DNA of 37,809 nucleotides, taken from positions 1 through 37,809 of the forward strand of contig NZ_RYZK01000018.1 of assembly GCF_003990645.1 (NCBI RefSeq). The letters run 5' to 3'. Shown here piece by piece: positions 26,017 to 34,717 of this stretch. A program made the translations under genes and the position numbers. Below the pieces are notes generated by a model that saw only the letters and a program-made list of their open reading frames with translations, was not told where the DNA came from and did not search any database. The first letter of the stretch is position 1. Each line of letters begins with the position of its first letter. Source of the DNA: Shimia sediminis (lineage in GTDB: Bacteria > Pseudomonadota > Alphaproteobacteria > Rhodobacterales > Rhodobacteraceae).

Positions 26017-28428
26017 TCACTCCTCGGATCTTGGGCGCAGGTTTTGCGGGTCAAACAGGGCGTCTGGGTGCACGGTGACGGGGATGGCACGATTCAGGAT
26101 CTGTACGCTCAGGCCATCGCGTGGCGTACCCTTGCGCACGAACAGCCAGCCAAGGCTCTTTCCGACCGTGTAGCCGTAGCCGCCCGACGTGGTCAGGCCC
26201 ACCGGCTTGCCGTTCTGCAACACCGGCTCGCCGCCGTGAATGTCGATGTCGTCGGCATGTAGTTCTGCGTACAACAGCTCCCACTCCGGATCGCGGCTGA
26301 GAAGCGCATCGTGCCCCAGGAACTCCCGCCCTTCACTTACAACAAAACGCTCCAGCCCGACATCCAGCGGGCCGACATCGGTGGTCAACTCGCCGCTGGC
26401 TCGATAGGCTTTCTCCATGCGCATCCCGTTGAAGGCGTAAGAGCCGATATCGGTCAGACCATGGGGGGTGCCCGCCGTGAACAGCGCGTCATAGAGTTCG
26501 CCGATATGCTCCAGTGGGGCGTGCAGCTCCCAGCCAAGCTCGCCAGCAAAAGACACCCGCAATGCATAGCAAGGAATACCCGCCACGGTGATCTGTTGCC
26601 CCGACAGCCAGGGGAATGCCTTGTTCGACAGATCAACATCGGTGAGTTTCGACAGGATGCGCCGCGACGCGGGACCGGACACGGCCAGCATGCCCCAGTT
26701 GGCGGACCGGTTGACCATCTTCACGTCTTCTCCGGGGCGGATGTGTGATTTGATCCAGTCGAAATCTGGTGTGGAACGGGCGATAGGGGAGCCGGTAAAA
26801 AACCGGTCTTCGGATATCCGCCAGATGGTGATTTCAGTCTCGAACCGGCCCTGCGGCGTCAGCAGGTGATTGAGGCTCATCCTGCCGTCTTTCGACGGAA
26901 TACGGTTGGCGGAAAGCCGGTCCAGCAGCTCGTGTGCATACTTGCCGGAAATCTCGAACTGGCCAAAGGCGCAAAGGTCGATCACGCCAGCGGCACTGCG
27001 CGTGGCCTTTGCCTCGGCCATGGCGTTTTCGTGCCAATGCTGATGTCCCCAGCCGATCTGCTCGACCTCGCCAACCTCGCCAAAATACCGGGGCCGTTCC
27101 CACCCGGCGATTTCGCCAAAGACAGCGCCCTTAGCGGCCAGCCGATCATACAGCGGATGCCGGTTAAGCGGCCGCAGGCTTTCGAACTGCTTGCCCGGAC
27201 AGGGCGTGTCGTGGCGGCGCATGAATTCATCCTTGGTGCGTTCGACAATGAACCTGTCATCGGCAAAACTGCCATAGCGACGCGGATCAAACCCGCGCGT
27301 GTTGATCTCGGCCTCGCCATGCACCATCCAGTCGGCCAAAACCTTACCCGCACCGCCGCCCCACGCCAGCCCGATGGATGATCCGCACGACAGCCAGACA
27401 TTCGGCGCCCCCGACGGGCCGACCAGCATGCCACCATCCGGCGTGTGGGTGATTGCACCCCGTACCACCCGTTTGATGCCAAGTTCCGCCAGGATTGGCA
27501 TCTTGTCGAATGCGACCATCAGGAATTCACCGATCGAGTCGTAATCCGCCTGGAACAACTCGTTCTCGGCGGCCCACGGTGCGCCCTCGGGCATTTCCCA
27601 AACGGTCGGGCAGACATGGCCTTCGTAGATACCTATCAGGCCCGATTTCTGTTCCTGCCGGATATAGCCGCCATAGGCGTTGTCACGCATCACCGGCAGT
27701 TCTGGGCGGTCTGCAAATTCAGGCACCGTATCGGTGACCAGATAATGGTGCAGGCAGGACACGCTGGGGATTTTCAACCCGAACCATTCGCCGACCTGAT
27801 TTGCGTAGGACCCGGCGGCAATCACCACATGTTCGGCCAGCACATCGCCCTTTTCGGTCCGGAGAAGCCACATGTCGCCCTTGCGTGAGGCGCCGGTAAC
27901 CCGGTTGTTTCGTTCGATCACCGCGCCGCGTGCCCGGGTCGCAGCGGCCAGCGCCATGGTCACGCCCGACGGGTCGATATGCCCGTCCTCATAGGTGCGA
28001 ATGGCGGCTTTGACGTCATCGACCCTGTAGAACGGGTTGATTGCGGCAACCTCGTCCGGTCCGATCAGATCCATCGGCAGATCCATCAATTTGCCGACCC
28101 CCATGATCGACTTCATCCAGTCGACCTCGGCATCGGTGGTGGCAATGCGTATGCCGCCAACCTCGTGCCAGCCGATGCTTTGACCGGTTTCCTGCTCTAC
28201 CCGCTTGTAGGTCTTGATCGAGGTCTTGTTGATCCAGCCCATCAGGCGGCTGCCCACGGCATGGGCTATCTGCCCGGCCGCATGCCAGGTCGAGCCGCTG
28301 GTCAGCTCTGCCTTTTCGAACAGGATGCTGTCGGTCCAGCCGTTTTCGGCCAGTTGAAACTGCGCTGCCACGCCCATGATCCCGCCACCAATGATGGCGA
28401 CCTGCGTGGTGCGGATCGTATCGCTCAT
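26017..28428 (-). CDS. Dimethylglycine/sarcosine-dehydrogenase-like flavoprotein with GcvT domain (copy 2)
   Basis: This 803-residue protein joins an N-terminal FAD amine oxidoreductase (IIGGGIMG dinucleotide motif near residue 12) to a C-terminal GcvT-type tetrahydrofolate-binding domain (about 430-800). The histidine in GSTWHAAGQ near 50 is at the position that covalently holds FAD in dimethylglycine and sarcosine dehydrogenases. Such enzymes remove N-methyl groups oxidatively and pass the one-carbon unit to tetrahydrofolate. An upstream ATG (28482) is in frame, but ATG 28428 has a perfect AAGGAGG 8 bases away and overlaps the preceding stop (ATGA), which decides the start. It is a distinct paralogue of the protein encoded next to it. 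The substrate is unknown. Confidence 0.85.
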   Translation of the reverse strand: MSDTIRTTQVAIIGGGIMGVAAQFQLAENGWTDSILFEKAELTSGSTWHAAGQIAHAVGSRLMGWINKTSIKTYKRVEQETGQSIGWHEVGGIRIATTDAEVDWMKSIMGVGKLMDLPMDLIGPDEVAAINPFYRVDDVKAAIRTYEDGHIDPSGVTMALAAATRARGAVIERNNRVTGASRKGDMWLLRTEKGDVLAEHVVIAAGSYANQVGEWFGLKIPSVSCLHHYLVTDTVPEFADRPELPVMRDNAYGGYIRQEQKSGLIGIYEGHVCPTVWEMPEGAPWAAENELFQADYDSIGEFLMVAFDKMPILAELGIKRVVRGAITHTPDGGMLVGPSGAPNVWLSCGSSIGLAWGGGAGKVLADWMVHGEAEINTRGFDPRRYGSFADDRFIVERTKDEFMRRHDTPCPGKQFESLRPLNRHPLYDRLAAKGAVFGEIAGWERPRYFGEVGEVEQIGWGHQHWHENAMAEAKATRSAAGVIDLCAFGQFEISGKYAHELLDRLSANRIPSKDGRMSLNHLLTPQGRFETEITIWRISEDRFFTGSPIARSTPDFDWIKSHIRPGEDVKMVNRSANWGMLAVSGPASRRILSKLTDVDLSNKAFPWLSGQQITVAGIPCYALRVSFAGELGWELHAPLEHIGELYDALFTAGTPHGLTDIGSYAFNGMRMEKAYRASGELTTDVGPLDVGLERFVVSEGREFLGHDALLSRDPEWELLYAELHADDIDIHGGEPVLQNGKPVGLTTSGGYGYTVGKSLGWLFVRKGTPRDGLSVQILNRAIPVTVHPDALFDPQNLRPRSEE

Positions 28429-30824
28429 GCGAAAGCCTCCTTGGCCGGTTTGAGCGAGGCTTTGGCCGCATGGCGCGTGCACGCGATTTCAACTTCAAAG
28501 CCGTCCACAACGGTTTGCGCCTCAAGCCTGTCCAAAGCTGCACTGACCATGCCAAGCGCCACGGAGCGTTCGAACTGATAACTCCACGCGGCCGAGGTGA
28601 TTTGTCCGACAACCCGCCCGTCGAAATAGATTGGCTCGTCGTGGATCGGGATTGCGTCGGGGGAGTCAAACAGGATCGAAACGATGCGTCGCTCGGGCGT
28701 CTGGCCTTTCAGGGCTTCTTCTCCGACAAACCCGGTGCCGAACGCGCAAAACGCCCCCAGGCCCGCCTCGAACGGTGTGGTGCCGGGGGTTAATTCGTGA
28801 CCAAAAGCGCGAAAACCGCTCTCGATCCGCAAGCTGCCGCTGGCATAGAGCCCGGCATGGGTCGCCCCCGCCGTGACCAGCGCCTCATGCGCGGCCATGG
28901 CCATGTCGGCGGGTATATAGAGTTCGAACCCGTCTTCCCCGGTATAGGAAAGCCGCCCCGCCCAACCACGGGCAAGACCGATTTCCACCGGGGCGAAGCA
29001 GAACCGCTTCAGATCAGGAACCCTGCTGTTTGTGGTGACTTGTAAAACAGAGCGCGCCTGCGCCCCGGCCAGCCCGAGGATGGCATAACCACTTGTCACG
29101 TCGGTAAACTCTACGCGGTTGTCCCCACGGGTATCGCGCATCCGCTGCATCACGCGCACGATCTCACCGACCCCAACAATCAGCAGATAGGCGTCCGGCT
29201 CATGGCGTTGCACGGTCAGGTCGCTTTCCACGCCGCCACGTGTATTCAGGATCTGGGTGTAAGCGATGCGTCCCACGGGCACATCCATCTGGGCCGCGCA
29301 AAGCCGGTTGAGAAAACCGCAGGCATCCGTTCCCTGTACCATGATCTTGCCAAACGCGCTTTGGTCCAGAATGGCAGCCCCCGCGCGGCAGGCACCGACC
29401 TCGCGACCGACCTGTTCGCGCCAGGCGGGCACATCAAAGCTCAGCGGCAAATGTGCGACCTCCCCGCCAAAATGCACCGCGCGTTCCCATCCGCCGCGTG
29501 CTTCGAACCGCGCCCCTGCGGCCACCAGTCCGGCATGGATGGGCGAGCGGCGCTGTCCGCGCGCCGTGTCCATCGACCGACCCGGGTAGGGGTTGTCGTA
29601 ATGCCGGCCCAGCACCTCGGGAATGCGGGCTTCAAGCGCGCCCAGCACGTTCATTTCCGGGCCGAACCGGCGAATGTCGGCCTCGTTCAGTTCCATCGTC
29701 GGCTCACCGGCGACGATCCATTCCGCCATCGCCATGCCCGCGCCGCCCGCCAGCGCGATGCCGGTCGAATTCATTCCCCCCATCAGGAACAGCCCCGGCA
29801 CATCGGGGCTTTCACCCAGGATGAACTGACTATCGAGCGTAAAGCTTTCCGGCCCGTTCAGAAGCATCCGTACCTCGGCCCGCCCCAGCGCCGGTAAACG
29901 GCGCAGAGCATTTTCCATCATCGGCATGAAATGATCCCAATCCTCGTCCAGCAGATCGAACGAAAAATCGGCAGGAAGGCGATCCAGTGGCAGCCCTTTT
30001 GCGTGTGGCTCGAACGAGCCCACCAACAGCCCCTCGACATCATCGCGGGCATAAAGGAACGCATCCTGATCGTTCAGCGTCGGCAGGTGCGCCCCCTTGC
30101 CCAGCGCCTGAACTTCGGGCAGTGGCTTGGTCAGGATGTAGAAATGCTCGCAGGCATATAGCGGCATATGTGCGCCCGCCATAGTCGCCACTTCGCGGGA
30201 CCACAACCCGCAGGCGATTACCACCTCGTCGGCCTCGATCACGTGATCCCCGATCTCGACACCTGAAATGCGACCCGCCTTCTTTTGCAGCCCGGTCACA
30301 GCTGTGTCCTCAAAAATCTCGACGCCACGCGCCTTGGCGCCTTTCGATAGGGCCAGCGCCACGTCGGACGGATTGACCCGTCCATCGGACGGCGACCAGA
30401 CCGCGCCTATCACGTCATCAACTTCGATCAGCGGCCACAGCTCTTGCGCACGGGCCGCATCGACCACCTCAGCCTCAAGTCCGAAGGCGCGGCCAAGCGA
30501 GACCTGACGCTTGATGTTGGTCAGCCGGTCCGGGTTGGTGGCCAATGTCAGCGAACCGGTCTGGGTCCAGCCGGTGGCCTGCCCGGTTTCACGCTCCAAC
30601 TCGCCATAAAGGTCGATGGAATAGGTGATCAGCTTGGTCAGCGTGGCCGAAGGGCGCAGCCGCCGCACCAGCCCCGCCGCATGCCAGGTGGTGCCGCTGG
30701 TCAGTTTCGAGCGTTCCAACACGACGATGTCTTTGCGCCCTTCACGGGCCAGATGATAGGCGATGGAACAGCCGATGACACCGCCGCCAATGATGACTGT
30801 CCGGGCGTGGGTAGGCAGGGTCAT
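28425..30824 (-). CDS. Dimethylglycine/sarcosine-dehydrogenase-like flavoprotein with GcvT domain (copy 1)
   Basis: This 799-residue protein has the same layout as its neighbour: a DAO-type FAD domain with IIGGGVIG at about 11-18, the FAD-linking histidine in GTTWHAAGLV near 48, a middle FAO-type linker, and GcvT N- and C-terminal domains (from about 425). The glycine-rich second FAD region reads FLMGGMNSTGIALAGGAG. It probably demethylates a secondary or tertiary N-methyl amine and makes 5,10-methylene-tetrahydrofolate. Its ATG overlaps the aminotransferase stop and its stop overlaps the next ATG, both by 4 bases, so translation along the operon is coupled. The two copies are diverged and likely act on different intermediates. 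Confidence 0.87.
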   Translation of the reverse strand: MTLPTHARTVIIGGGVIGCSIAYHLAREGRKDIVVLERSKLTSGTTWHAAGLVRRLRPSATLTKLITYSIDLYGELERETGQATGWTQTGSLTLATNPDRLTNIKRQVSLGRAFGLEAEVVDAARAQELWPLIEVDDVIGAVWSPSDGRVNPSDVALALSKGAKARGVEIFEDTAVTGLQKKAGRISGVEIGDHVIEADEVVIACGLWSREVATMAGAHMPLYACEHFYILTKPLPEVQALGKGAHLPTLNDQDAFLYARDDVEGLLVGSFEPHAKGLPLDRLPADFSFDLLDEDWDHFMPMMENALRRLPALGRAEVRMLLNGPESFTLDSQFILGESPDVPGLFLMGGMNSTGIALAGGAGMAMAEWIVAGEPTMELNEADIRRFGPEMNVLGALEARIPEVLGRHYDNPYPGRSMDTARGQRRSPIHAGLVAAGARFEARGGWERAVHFGGEVAHLPLSFDVPAWREQVGREVGACRAGAAILDQSAFGKIMVQGTDACGFLNRLCAAQMDVPVGRIAYTQILNTRGGVESDLTVQRHEPDAYLLIVGVGEIVRVMQRMRDTRGDNRVEFTDVTSGYAILGLAGAQARSVLQVTTNSRVPDLKRFCFAPVEIGLARGWAGRLSYTGEDGFELYIPADMAMAAHEALVTAGATHAGLYASGSLRIESGFRAFGHELTPGTTPFEAGLGAFCAFGTGFVGEEALKGQTPERRIVSILFDSPDAIPIHDEPIYFDGRVVGQITSAAWSYQFERSVALGMVSAALDRLEAQTVVDGFEVEIACTRHAAKASLKPAKEAFA

Positions 30825-32110
30825 GACAGCACTCCATCGCGGATCATGTCGGAAAGGGTGGCGTGGAAGGTGTCAATCGCCTCATCGATCAACTCGGGCG
30901 TATGGGCCGCTGATGTGAGACCCGATGTATAGGCCATCATATCCACCCCACGCGCCAGCATCCCGTCGCGGTAGGCTTTGACTTGTGCCTTGGGCAGGCC
31001 GCGGATTTGTGCCGGGGAGAGACCGGTCAGACATTCTCGGCCAAAATGCACATGAAAGATCGAGCTGTCACCATAAGCCAACCCGCTCACCCCAAGATCA
31101 GCCATCGCCCTGTTCATGCCGTCACGCATCCGTGCGGCCATCTCGTCCGCCCTGGCTTGCGCCTCTCCGGTGGCCAGCAAAGGCATTGCCACGCAGGCGG
31201 CGGCGGCGACCAGGGGCGAGCCGTTGAAGGTGCCCTTATGGCTGACCGCCGGGGCCAGCCCGTCGCGCAAAGTCGCGTTGTTCATCAACTCCATGATGTC
31301 GGCCCGGCCACAGACCGCCCCGCCGGGCAACCCGCCGGTGACGGTTTTCGCCAAAGTGGTCAGGTCGGGCACAATGCCATCTCGCGCCTGCCGCCCCCCG
31401 GGAGACCAGCGGAACCCGGTGATGATCTCATCGAAGACCAGCACAACACCAGCGGCGCGAGCCCCGTCGTGCAGGGCGCGCAAGGTTTCGGTGTCCAGCG
31501 GCACGCAGCCGTAATTGGCCCCTGACGCCTCGATAATGACCGTTCCGATACGGTCATCTTGAAGCGCGGCCTGCATTATCTGCGGCTCGGCAGCGCAAAC
31601 ATGAATCAGATCGTTCACCGCATCGGGAATGCCAAGCGACGACGCCCTGTCGCTGCCCGGTTTTGCGCCTTTCAGTGCGTGATCGTGCCAGCCGTGAAAG
31701 TGCCCATCAAGGCGCAGCACGTGATCCTTGCCCGACCAGGCCCGCCCCAGCCTGAGCGCCAGCATGGTCGCCTCGGTCCCCGAAGCGGTGAACCGGGTGC
31801 GTTCTGCTGAGGGGTAGAGTCGGTTGACCCACTCGGCCCAAATGATCTCGGCCTCGTGGCAATCCGCCGAGAAAATCGACCGTTCGGCCTGTTTCTGGAT
31901 GACCTCGACGATGGCAGGGTGACAATGGCCCAGCATCTGACTGGCCGAGCCCATCTTGAAATCGATATAACGCCGCCCGTCCACATCCCATTTTTCCGCT
32001 CCCCTGGCGCGGTCGATAAAGACGGGATGCGGATCACGATAGCGCAGTTCGTGGCTTACCCCGCCGGGCAATGCGGCACTGGCACGGGTGCTAAGATCGC
32101 TGCTGTTCAT
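30821..32110 (-). CDS. Class III aminotransferase, glutamate-1-semialdehyde-aminomutase-like
   Basis: This 429-residue PLP enzyme of fold type I has the GSA-aminomutase/class III pattern: SGTEATMLALRLGRAWSGKD at about 110-129, FHGWHDHA, the PLP-pyridine aspartate D227 in LVFDEIITGFRW, and the Schiff-base lysine K255 in TLAKTVTGGLPGGA. It is not expected to be HemL, since it lies in a catabolic operon and alphaproteobacteria generally use the Shemin pathway for haem. It may transaminate or isomerise an amino acid produced by demethylation. It is coupled to both neighbours by ATGA overlaps. Confidence 0.85.
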   Translation of the reverse strand: MNSSDLSTRASAALPGGVSHELRYRDPHPVFIDRARGAEKWDVDGRRYIDFKMGSASQMLGHCHPAIVEVIQKQAERSIFSADCHEAEIIWAEWVNRLYPSAERTRFTASGTEATMLALRLGRAWSGKDHVLRLDGHFHGWHDHALKGAKPGSDRASSLGIPDAVNDLIHVCAAEPQIMQAALQDDRIGTVIIEASGANYGCVPLDTETLRALHDGARAAGVVLVFDEIITGFRWSPGGRQARDGIVPDLTTLAKTVTGGLPGGAVCGRADIMELMNNATLRDGLAPAVSHKGTFNGSPLVAAAACVAMPLLATGEAQARADEMAARMRDGMNRAMADLGVSGLAYGDSSIFHVHFGRECLTGLSPAQIRGLPKAQVKAYRDGMLARGVDMMAYTSGLTSAAHTPELIDEAIDTFHATLSDMIRDGVLS

Positions 32111-33651
32111 GTCGCTCTGCCGATCTGTTCGCGGGAAAGGCGGATGTCGAAACGGGCGCGTAACGCATGGTCAAGGTCGTCCGGGATGTGGTTCGGGAAG
32201 TGGCTGTCCAGTATGTCACGCGCCCTTTGCCGGGCCAGATCGCCGACCGGATGCGCACCGTCCTCCTGCCATTCACGGGGCGTACGGCGGTCGCCGACAT
32301 CCGGGTAGAAATAGTCAGATTTCATCCGGTTGAACGTATGCATCTCACCCAGATAGTGGCCTTCACCCCGACAAACCCCGGCAATCACGTCTGCTGCGAT
32401 ATTTTTGGGCGTGGCCTCAACGCCGCGCAGGGTGCGCAGGATGTTGCCCAACAAGTCGTTGTCGCTGACATAGGCCACGTAGCTGACGCCCAGAAGGCTC
32501 GACATCATGCCCGCCGCTTGCGTCACGATATTGGACCCGGCATGGGCCGCCATGGCCACGGCCAGCGATTTTTCAGCGCCGTATTGCGCATCAAGGCACT
32601 TGGCATCGGTAATCCCCGCGATGGACGAGGTTGGCAGGTCGAAATGCCGACCCATCTGCGCCGCCCCGGCCATCAGGATCGCCTGCTCGCCGCCACCACC
32701 GCTCATCGAGCCTGTGCGCAGATCGGCCACCAGCGGCTTCGGGGCAAAGATCGCTTTGACTTCCGGGTCGACAAGCCGGGCAAACACCAGCCCGGCTAGC
32801 GTTTCAGCCACGGCCTGCACCAGTGATCCGGCAATCGTTGCCGGGCTGGTCGCCCCGGCCTGACCGGCGCTGATCAGCTGCACCGGGAAACCCGCATTGA
32901 TCGCCGCCTCCAACACCTCACAGGCCTCTTCGGCAAAACGCATTGGTGGCACCACATGGCAGACCATCACCGTCAGGAAAGGACGGGCGCGAAACGCAGC
33001 CTCGCCCCCGGCAATGCGATAGCAAAGCTCGGCAATGGCGGGCACGTTTGCCGGTTCACTGATCGAGATCGACACATGCTTGGACGTGCCCATCAGGCAG
33101 GCATAGGCGGTGTTGAGATCCATCGCCGCGTTGTCGTCGATATCCCGCGCCACAACCGAGCGGCTGAAATGATGGATGTTGTCCATCCGGTCGACGATCC
33201 GCGCTGCATCGTAAAGATCGGAAAGGGTCGAGTCCCGATAAGCCCCGGTATCAATGTCAAAGACACCCGGCGCCGCGCCACCGGTCGACATGTGCACCCG
33301 GGCACCTGCGATATGCAGATCATGCGCCGGAATTTGCCCGCACAGGGTAAACCCTCTCTGCGCTTCGTCGATTGCCTGCTGCACCAGGCCGCGCGGAAAC
33401 AACAATCTGCCATCGTTAGTCAACCGCCCGCCCGCCCCGGTGACCTTTTCAATCATCGAGGGGATGGCCTGGCTCAGACCCAGTGTCTCCAGCAAAGACT
33501 GTACGGCTTCCTCAACCAGCGCAACCTCTTGCGGGGAAAGCGGTTTCAGGCGCGCGCCCTCAACCCCAGGCCAAACCGGCGGGTTGGCGTCGGGTTCATC
33601 CGTCTGTTTCAGGCGCTCCTTCCGGCCCCGCCTTCGGGTTTCCAAGGTCAT
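32107..33651 (-). CDS. MttB-family (trimethylamine/betaine) methyltransferase, non-pyrrolysine
   Basis: This 514-residue TIM-barrel protein belongs to the MttB family (LSTGGAAPGVFD-like region near residue 120, ISEPANVPAIAELCYRI, then GAAQMGRHFDLPTSSIAG). Known members transfer a methyl group from a quaternary or tertiary amine to a corrinoid protein. The frame is open throughout with no in-frame amber codon, so it is of the pyrrolysine-free type, which includes enzymes for glycine betaine, proline betaine and carnitine. No corrinoid protein or corrinoid:folate methyltransferase gene is in this window. It is the first gene of the six-gene operon and lies opposite a LysR gene. The ribosome-binding site before the ATG is weak. 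Confidence 0.85.
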   Translation of the reverse strand: MTLETRRRGRKERLKQTDEPDANPPVWPGVEGARLKPLSPQEVALVEEAVQSLLETLGLSQAIPSMIEKVTGAGGRLTNDGRLLFPRGLVQQAIDEAQRGFTLCGQIPAHDLHIAGARVHMSTGGAAPGVFDIDTGAYRDSTLSDLYDAARIVDRMDNIHHFSRSVVARDIDDNAAMDLNTAYACLMGTSKHVSISISEPANVPAIAELCYRIAGGEAAFRARPFLTVMVCHVVPPMRFAEEACEVLEAAINAGFPVQLISAGQAGATSPATIAGSLVQAVAETLAGLVFARLVDPEVKAIFAPKPLVADLRTGSMSGGGGEQAILMAGAAQMGRHFDLPTSSIAGITDAKCLDAQYGAEKSLAVAMAAHAGSNIVTQAAGMMSSLLGVSYVAYVSDNDLLGNILRTLRGVEATPKNIAADVIAGVCRGEGHYLGEMHTFNRMKSDYFYPDVGDRRTPREWQEDGAHPVGDLARQRARDILDSHFPNHIPDDLDHALRARFDIRLSREQIGRAT

Positions 33652-33715
33652 CTCTGCATGAGTCCAACTTAATGATGCCCTACGTTGTTCTCACACCCGC
33701 AACTATACAAATGGT

Positions 33716-33734
33716 CATTTCTCAGCGAGAAATG
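33716..33734. promoter_or_regulatory. Perfect inverted repeat in the mttB-like/lysR divergent promoter region
   Basis: CATTTCTCAGCGAGAAATG is a perfect 8-bp inverted repeat around a 3-base centre, in the 108-base gap between the divergent genes and 25 bases before the lysR ATG. It contains a T-N11-A spacing as in LysR-type operators. It is likely the site where the adjacent LysR protein binds to control itself and the operon. Confidence 0.6.
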
Positions 33735-33759
33735 AGTCTGATTCATCTATGAGGTCCGC

Positions 33760-34656
33760 ATGCTGCCTTCCCTATCCGCCCTTCGTGCCTTTGATGCTGC
33801 TGCCAGGCGGGGCAGCTTTCGCGCCGCCGCCGACCATCTGTCAATTACGCCGACCGCGATCAGTCACCATATCCGGGGCCTCGAAGACACGCTTGGGGTC
33901 AAGCTGTTCGAGCGTGCCGGGCGTGAGGTCAGGCTGACCGAAGACGGCAAACGGCTGGCGGAAACGACCGGGCAGGCATTCGGCATGCTCGACGATACGG
34001 TTCGTGCCCTGCGACGGACATCGCGCAAGGTGGTGCGGCTTGCTGCAGGCCCGATTTTCACCGCCCGCTGGCTGATGCCCCGGATCAGCGACCTCTGGGA
34101 GCAACATCCCGGCATCGAACTGGAGGTCGTGCCGCACTATCGGCCCCGCATGGGCGATCACACCCAGGCAGATATCGTGATCAGCTGGGAGCGCCTGGCA
34201 GATATGCCGGGCAGTGCCATCAAGCTTCTCGAACTGCATCCCGTCGCAATTGCCAGCAAGGGGTATATTGACCAACATGGGCCAGTACGAGCGCCCGGGG
34301 ATTTGTTGGCCCTACCGATTCTGCACCAAAGGAACCATTGGGGCTGGCTCGACTGGTTTGCCGCCATGGATGTCCAGCCAGAAGCCCCTTTGCGGGGGGC
34401 CGTGTTCGAAGACGCCAATGTTCTTTTACGGGGCGCGGCCGAAGGTCAGGGGGCAGTTGTCGGCTGGCTGCCTTTGATTGAACAGGACCTTAGGGAAGGG
34501 CGGGTTGTTCGCTTGTTCGAGGAAAAAATCACACCGACCCACGGGTATTTCGTCGTGGCCTGGGATGGCACCCGAACCCGGAGCCGGAGAGAGACGCAGG
34601 ACGTGCTAGATTGGCTGATTTCTCAGAACCGCGCACAAGACACCCAAGGAGCCTAA
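33760..34656 (+). CDS. LysR-family transcriptional regulator (GcvA-like)
   Basis: This 298-residue protein begins with the GcvA-type pattern LPSLSALRAFDAAARRGSF, followed by helix-turn-helix AADHLSITPTAISHHIRGLE and the winged part LFERAGREVRLTEDG. The effector domain spans about 92-290. GcvA-like regulators often control one-carbon or amino acid genes. The divergent placement and the palindrome in the shared promoter region make it the likely regulator of the MttB-headed operon. GAGG lies about 8 bases before the ATG. A hairpin with T-run follows the gene. Confidence 0.88.
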   Translation: MLPSLSALRAFDAAARRGSFRAAADHLSITPTAISHHIRGLEDTLGVKLFERAGREVRLTEDGKRLAETTGQAFGMLDDTVRALRRTSRKVVRLAAGPIFTARWLMPRISDLWEQHPGIELEVVPHYRPRMGDHTQADIVISWERLADMPGSAIKLLELHPVAIASKGYIDQHGPVRAPGDLLALPILHQRNHWGWLDWFAAMDVQPEAPLRGAVFEDANVLLRGAAEGQGAVVGWLPLIEQDLREGRVVRLFEEKITPTHGYFVVAWDGTRTRSRRETQDVLDWLISQNRAQDTQGA

Positions 34657-34678
34657 AGGCGAGTCTGGCACCATAACC

Positions 34679-34717
34679 AAAACGGCCGTTCGATTTCACA
34701 GGGTTAACGGCGGTTTT
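34679..34717 (+). terminator. Probable intrinsic terminator after the GcvA-like gene
   Basis: AAAACGGCCGTT (34679-34690) pairs with AACGGCGGTTTT (34706-34717) with one mismatch over 12 bp. A 15-base loop separates the arms and the second arm ends in a T-run. It starts 23 bases after the lysR stop codon. The A-tract on the other arm makes it potentially bidirectional. Confidence 0.55.

Noticed and set aside
30821-32110. HemL (glutamate-1-semialdehyde aminomutase for haem synthesis)
   Set aside because: Sequence is of that superfamily, but the gene is inside a catabolic operon and alphaproteobacteria generally make 5-aminolevulinate by the Shemin route.
32107-33651. Possible pyrrolysine codon in the MttB-family gene
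   Set aside because: The frame is open for the full 514 residues with no in-frame UAG, so no amber readthrough is needed.
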